A stretch of DNA of 16,697 nucleotides, from contig NZ_CAMLRU010000039.1 of the NCBI RefSeq assembly GCF_946482535.1, positions 1 through 16,697 on the forward strand, given 5' to 3'. The notes under the pieces were generated by a model. That model was given only the letters and a program-made list of their open reading frames with translations. It was not told where the DNA came from and searched no databases. The stretch is from an uncultured Flavobacterium sp. Its GTDB lineage: Bacteria; Bacteroidota; Bacteroidia; Flavobacteriales; Flavobacteriaceae. Shown one piece after another: positions 13,281-16,697 of the stretch. The translations under genes and the position numbers were made by a program. Position 1 is the first letter of the stretch, and each line of letters opens with the position of its first letter.

Positions 13281-15227
13281 ATGAATACAACTGTTAAGCA
13301 AAAAATTACCGCAGCCTCACTGTTAGTAGCCCTTGGCATCATTTACGGGGATATTGGAACGAGTCCGCTTTATGTGATGAAAGCCATTATCGGTGACAGA
13401 GAAATTACCGAAATGTTAGTTTATGGCGGAATCTCTTGTGTGTTTTGGACACTGACTTTTCAAACGACTTTCAAATACGTTTTACTAACGCTTTCTGCAG
13501 ATAATCATGGGGAAGGTGGTGTATTTTCGCTTTATGCATTGGTCAAAAGATTTGGGAAAGGGAAATTGGTAATTCCGACAATCCTCGGAGCTACGACACT
13601 TTTAGCCGACGGTATTATTACGCCACCCATTTCTGTGGCTTCTGCCGTTGAAGGTTTAGAAGCGATTGTACCCAATTTACCAACAATCCCAATTGTGATT
13701 GCTATCCTTTCCGGATTGTTTATTTTTCAACGATTCGGCACCCAAAAAGTAGGTTCCATTTTCGGACCGGCTATGGTGGTTTGGTTTACTATGTTGATGG
13801 TTTTAGGCTTGTTGCAAATCTTTCATCATCCTGATATTTTAAAAGCCTTGAATCCAATTTATGCCTATAGATTACTGGTAGAATATCCGCATGGATTTTG
13901 GCTTTTGGGAGCTGTCTTTTTATGTACCACCGGTGCCGAAGCTTTGTATTCTGATTTAGGCCATTGCGGTCGTCAAAATATCCGTATCACTTGGATTTTT
14001 GTCAAATCGGCTTTGTTGATTAATTATTTAGGACAAGGCGCTTGGTTGATGCACCAAGACAATTCACATTTAAATGGTCAGAATCCGTTCTATACTATTA
14101 TGCCCGATTGGTTTTTGATTTTTGGAATAGTGATTGCCACATTCGCTGCAATTATTGCTTCCCAAGCATTGATTAGTGGCTCGTTTACGTTGATTAACGA
14201 AGCGATTTCTTTGAACTTTTGGCCACGAGTTGCTTTGAAGCATCCGACCAATTTAAAGGGCCAAATTTACATTCCATCAGTAAATACCATACTTTGGATA
14301 GGTTGTGTGTTGATGATTTTGTACTTTAAAAATTCGGCACACATGGAAGCGGCTTACGGATTTTCTATAACGGTAGCCATGATGATGACGAGTTTATTGC
14401 TGTCTTACTATCTGTATTTTATCAAGAAAGTGAAGATAGGATGGATTACTTTGATGTTGATGGTTTTTGCTTTAATTGAAGTCTCATTCTTTGTGGCCAA
14501 TATTGTCAAAATCAAAGAACGATGGATGTTCTTGTTTTTTGAGTTGTTCATTTTTATGGTGATGTATGTTTGGTATTATTCCCGAAAAATAAACAATCGC
14601 TTTTTAAAGTTTGTCAATTTAGTCGAAGAAACGCCAATGCTGCAAGAGTTAAGTTCGGATGATGCGATTCCTAAATATGCTACGCATCTGATCTATTTAT
14701 CAAAAGCTAATAAAACTTACGAAATCGAAGAGAAGATCATCAAATCCATCTTTGCCAAAAAACCAAAACGAGCCGATGTTTATTGGTTCTTGCACATCAA
14801 TCGCACTAACGAACCGTTTACACTCAATTATGAAGTGATTGAATTGTTGGATGATAAAGTGATTAAAGTGGTGCTCAATGTTGGTTTCCGTATTCAGCCC
14901 AAAGTAGAGCTGTATTTCAAAAAAATAGTCCAAGAATTGGTAGAGCGCAAAGAACTCAATTTGCATATTCGCCCCGATGGTTCTACAAAATACAATGCCG
15001 AACCTGATTACAAATTTGTGATCATCGAAAAATTTATGTCGGTGGAAAATGAGTTTGCTTTTAAAGACGGTTGGTTGTTAACTTCGTATTTTTGGCTCAA
15101 AAAATTATCCATTTCAGATGAAAAAGCCTTTGGACTTGACAAAAGTGATGTCGCCGTCGAAGAATATCCGATGGTGTATACTCCGGTAAGCAGTTTGGAA
15201 CTGTGCAGAAAACAGAAATCTATTTAA
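13281..15227 (+). CDS. kup: Kup family low-affinity potassium uptake protein
   Basis: Kup imports K+ across the inner membrane, probably with H+. The 648-residue product is close to the usual bacterial length (about 620-650). It begins with the hallmark YGDIGTSPLYV (22-32), followed by DNHGEGGVFSLYALV (74-88), LADGIITPPISVASAVEGL (108-126) and TTGAEALYSDLGHCG. About twelve membrane segments fill residues 10-430, and a cytosolic C-terminal domain follows. The motif usually read as TPAISV is TPPISV here. It follows kdpE after 99 bp with no terminator and is followed by the porin after 1 bp. Being downstream of a KdpDE-type pair suggests that this transporter is controlled by K+ availability, unlike the constitutive kup of E. 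coli. Confidence 0.96.
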   Translation: MNTTVKQKITAASLLVALGIIYGDIGTSPLYVMKAIIGDREITEMLVYGGISCVFWTLTFQTTFKYVLLTLSADNHGEGGVFSLYALVKRFGKGKLVIPTILGATTLLADGIITPPISVASAVEGLEAIVPNLPTIPIVIAILSGLFIFQRFGTQKVGSIFGPAMVVWFTMLMVLGLLQIFHHPDILKALNPIYAYRLLVEYPHGFWLLGAVFLCTTGAEALYSDLGHCGRQNIRITWIFVKSALLINYLGQGAWLMHQDNSHLNGQNPFYTIMPDWFLIFGIVIATFAAIIASQALISGSFTLINEAISLNFWPRVALKHPTNLKGQIYIPSVNTILWIGCVLMILYFKNSAHMEAAYGFSITVAMMMTSLLLSYYLYFIKKVKIGWITLMLMVFALIEVSFFVANIVKIKERWMFLFFELFIFMVMYVWYYSRKINNRFLKFVNLVEETPMLQELSSDDAIPKYATHLIYLSKANKTYEIEEKIIKSIFAKKPKRADVYWFLHINRTNEPFTLNYEVIELLDDKVIKVVLNVGFRIQPKVELYFKKIVQELVERKELNLHIRPDGSTKYNAEPDYKFVIIEKFMSVENEFAFKDGWLLTSYFWLKKLSISDEKAFGLDKSDVAVEEYPMVYTPVSSLELCRKQKSI

Positions 15228-15228
15228 G

Positions 15229-16290
15229 ATGATAAAAACAGCAAAATTGTTGACACTATTATTGGTTGTTAATATTGGTCTTGCCCAAGAAAACAAGGCG
15301 GTAAAACTATCCTTTTCCGGCTTTCTGGAAACCTATTATGCTTATGATTTTAACCTACCGGAAACCCAAGCAAAGTTGCCGTTTATGTATAATCACAACC
15401 GTCACAATGAGTTTAATATCAATGTTGGTTTAGTGAGAGCCAAAGTTGAATATGAGAGTGTTTATGCTTCTGTTGCGTTACATGCGGGCACTTATGTTGC
15501 CGATAATTACGCCAATGAAAATACTAAAATCATTAGCGAAGCCTTTGTTGGGCTGTATCTTGATAGAGCCAAAAAATCAACGGTTGAAGTCGGTATTTTA
15601 CCAAGCTATATTGGGTTTGAAACAGCTGCTTCCTCTTCAAATTTAACTTTGACTCGCTCACTTCTCGCAGAAAATTCGCCCTATTTTATGACCGGAATAA
15701 AGTATACTTACAAGTCCAATGACCAATGGCAATTTTCAGGATTAGTAACCAATGGATGGCAACTTATCAGCAAGCCCGATAAAAATGTCTCTCCGGCACT
15801 GGGTTCACAAATCGTTTACAAACCGTCGCATAAATCAACTTTTAATTGGAGTACTTTTGTTGGTAAAGAATCATATAATAATAAATGGGGAATGCGTTAT
15901 TTTAGTAATATTTATTGGGACAAACAATGGAACGGTAAATGGCGCACAATATTAGGTTTTGACTCAGGAATTCAAACAGATGTTTCAAACAGCAACAAAC
16001 AATTGTTTTGGATGAGTCCTGTTTTAGTGACCCAATATACATTGGCACCCAAATGGCAAACAGCACTCAGATTTGAATATTACAAAGATACAGACAATGT
16101 GATGATTGCTGTCGATAAAGCATTTAAAACTATGGGAACCTCAATTAATTTAGACTATCTCATTAATAATAAAGTCAAATTCCGAACCGAAGCCAGGTAT
16201 TTAAACAGCCAACAAAAGCTATTTGTAGAGGACACAGATTTTGTCAATACTAATTTTTATGTCACCACAAGTTTGGCTTTTGAATTCTAA
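15229..16290 (+). CDS. Outer-membrane beta-barrel porin
   Basis: The 353-residue product has a signal peptide (cleavage near LA/QE at residues 18-20) and then [19 protein letters not shown], the common start of Bacteroidota BBP2/porin-type barrels. Alternating amphipathic strands rich in aromatic residues run through the whole length, and the protein ends in LAFEF, a terminal Phe as needed for barrel assembly. The ATG is 1 bp after the kup stop, so the two are coupled. Related porins sit next to kdpABC in other Bacteroidota (recalled, not checked), which supports a role in letting K+ through the outer membrane. Ion selectivity cannot be read from the sequence. Its stop overlaps the convergent sdaA stop by 4 bp. 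Confidence 0.88.
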   Translation: MIKTAKLLTLLLVVNIGLAQENKAVKLSFSGFLETYYAYDFNLPETQAKLPFMYNHNRHNEFNINVGLVRAKVEYESVYASVALHAGTYVADNYANENTKIISEAFVGLYLDRAKKSTVEVGILPSYIGFETAASSSNLTLTRSLLAENSPYFMTGIKYTYKSNDQWQFSGLVTNGWQLISKPDKNVSPALGSQIVYKPSHKSTFNWSTFVGKESYNNKWGMRYFSNIYWDKQWNGKWRTILGFDSGIQTDVSNSNKQLFWMSPVLVTQYTLAPKWQTALRFEYYKDTDNVMIAVDKAFKTMGTSINLDYLINNKVKFRTEARYLNSQQKLFVEDTDFVNTNFYVTTSLAFEF

Positions 16291-16697
16291 CAATCTGCCA
16301 TATTAACAGCTACAGCGAGACCTCCTTCGGAGGTTTCTTTGTACTTGGAATTCATGTCTTTGGCCGTTTGCCACATGGTATCAATCACTTTATCCAAAGG
16401 CACTTTGGCGTTTTTGGCATCGGTTTCCATGGCGAGTTCTGCAGCGTTGATGGCTTTGATAGCGCCCATGGTATTGCGTTCGATACACGGAATTTGAACC
16501 AAACCGCCAATCGGATCACAAGTTAAGCCTAAGTGATGTTCCATAGCGATTTCGGCCGCCATTAAAACTTGGTCCGGCGTTCCGCCCATCACTTCACACA
16601 AAGCGCCGGCAGCCATCGCAGAGGAAACGCCAATTTCAGCTTGACAACCGCCCATAGCGGCTGAAATGGTGGAACCTTTTTTGAAGATGCTGCCAAT
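16287..16697 (-). CDS. sdaA: Iron-sulfur L-serine dehydratase, C-terminal part
   Basis: L-serine ammonia-lyase converts serine to pyruvate and ammonia in the cytoplasm using a [4Fe-4S] cluster. Only the last 136 residues are in the window; the frame stays open to position 16697 ([21 protein letters not shown]), so the gene starts beyond it. The three cluster cysteines are visible: [25 protein letters not shown] and VQIPCIERN. The C terminus [15 protein letters not shown] ends in a cysteine, comparable to the tail cysteine of the Legionella enzyme, which ligates the cluster as an autoinhibitory element (there it is penultimate). It converges on the porin gene. Gene and enzyme type are clear; single-chain architecture is likely but its first half is not seen. 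Confidence 0.93.
   Translation of the reverse strand: MGSIFKKGSTISAAMGGCQAEIGVSSAMAAGALCEVMGGTPDQVLMAAEIAMEHHLGLTCDPIGGLVQIPCIERNTMGAIKAINAAELAMETDAKNAKVPLDKVIDTMWQTAKDMNSKYKETSEGGLAVAVNMADC
16317..16340 (+). terminator. Possible terminator of the porin operon inside sdaA
   Basis: GAGACCTCC (16317-16325) pairs with GGAGGTTTC (16329-16337), one G-T wobble, around a TTC loop, followed by TTTG. It lies 26 bp past the porin stop, and no other terminator is visible for that operon. It also encodes ETSEGGL of sdaA on the other strand, so it may be a codon coincidence. Confidence 0.35.

Overview
The window looks like a chromosomal segment of a Flavobacterium-type member of the Bacteroidota. Its DNA is AT-rich and its genes lack Shine-Dalgarno sites. 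Several promoters match the TTG-N17-23-TAnnTTTG consensus of this phylum. The families are typical too: PadR with PspC and head-GIN proteins, DUF4870, a DnaJ with a reduced zinc finger, and an outer-membrane barrel ending in phenylalanine. I see no mobile element, CRISPR array, tRNA or rRNA. The window reads as core or stable accessory chromosome.

Positions 1-4710 (minus strand) hold an envelope-associated cluster. In transcription order it encodes a DUF4870 membrane protein, a small secreted protein, a PadR repressor, a PspC-domain membrane protein and a head-GIN lipoprotein. A strong terminator follows, then a second head-GIN protein cut by the window edge. One good promoter (4668-4699) heads the set. 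A pseudo-palindrome (4689-4709) covers its -33 element and is a good candidate PadR operator.

Positions 4793-6260 (plus) hold a DUF4442 hotdog-fold protein and a TIGR01777 epimerase-like protein, closed by a strong terminator. Positions 6440-8306 hold the grpE-dnaJ chaperone operon, with a consensus promoter, an inverted repeat at the predicted transcription start and terminators. DnaJ keeps only two of the usual four CxxCxGxG motifs.

Positions 8501-11307 encode a NatA/NatB-like ABC-2 exporter (ATPase and permease) and a secreted NTF2-like protein. The ATPase and permease are each preceded by an AT-rich leader sharing an exact 13-mer.

Positions 11310-16290 form the most interesting unit. 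A KdpD-like kinase reduced to its transmitter half, a KdpE-like regulator, a Kup potassium importer and an outer-membrane porin lie head to tail. Upstream of the kinase are two copies of TTTATA-N5-TTTATA, 32 bp apart, next to a promoter with a good -7 and no -33. This resembles a KdpE operator. The inferred model is a potassium-responsive, autoregulated operon moving K+ across both membranes, with Kup in the place normally taken by the KdpFABC pump. The last feature is the 3' part of an iron-sulfur L-serine dehydratase on the minus strand, converging on the porin with a 4-bp overlap.
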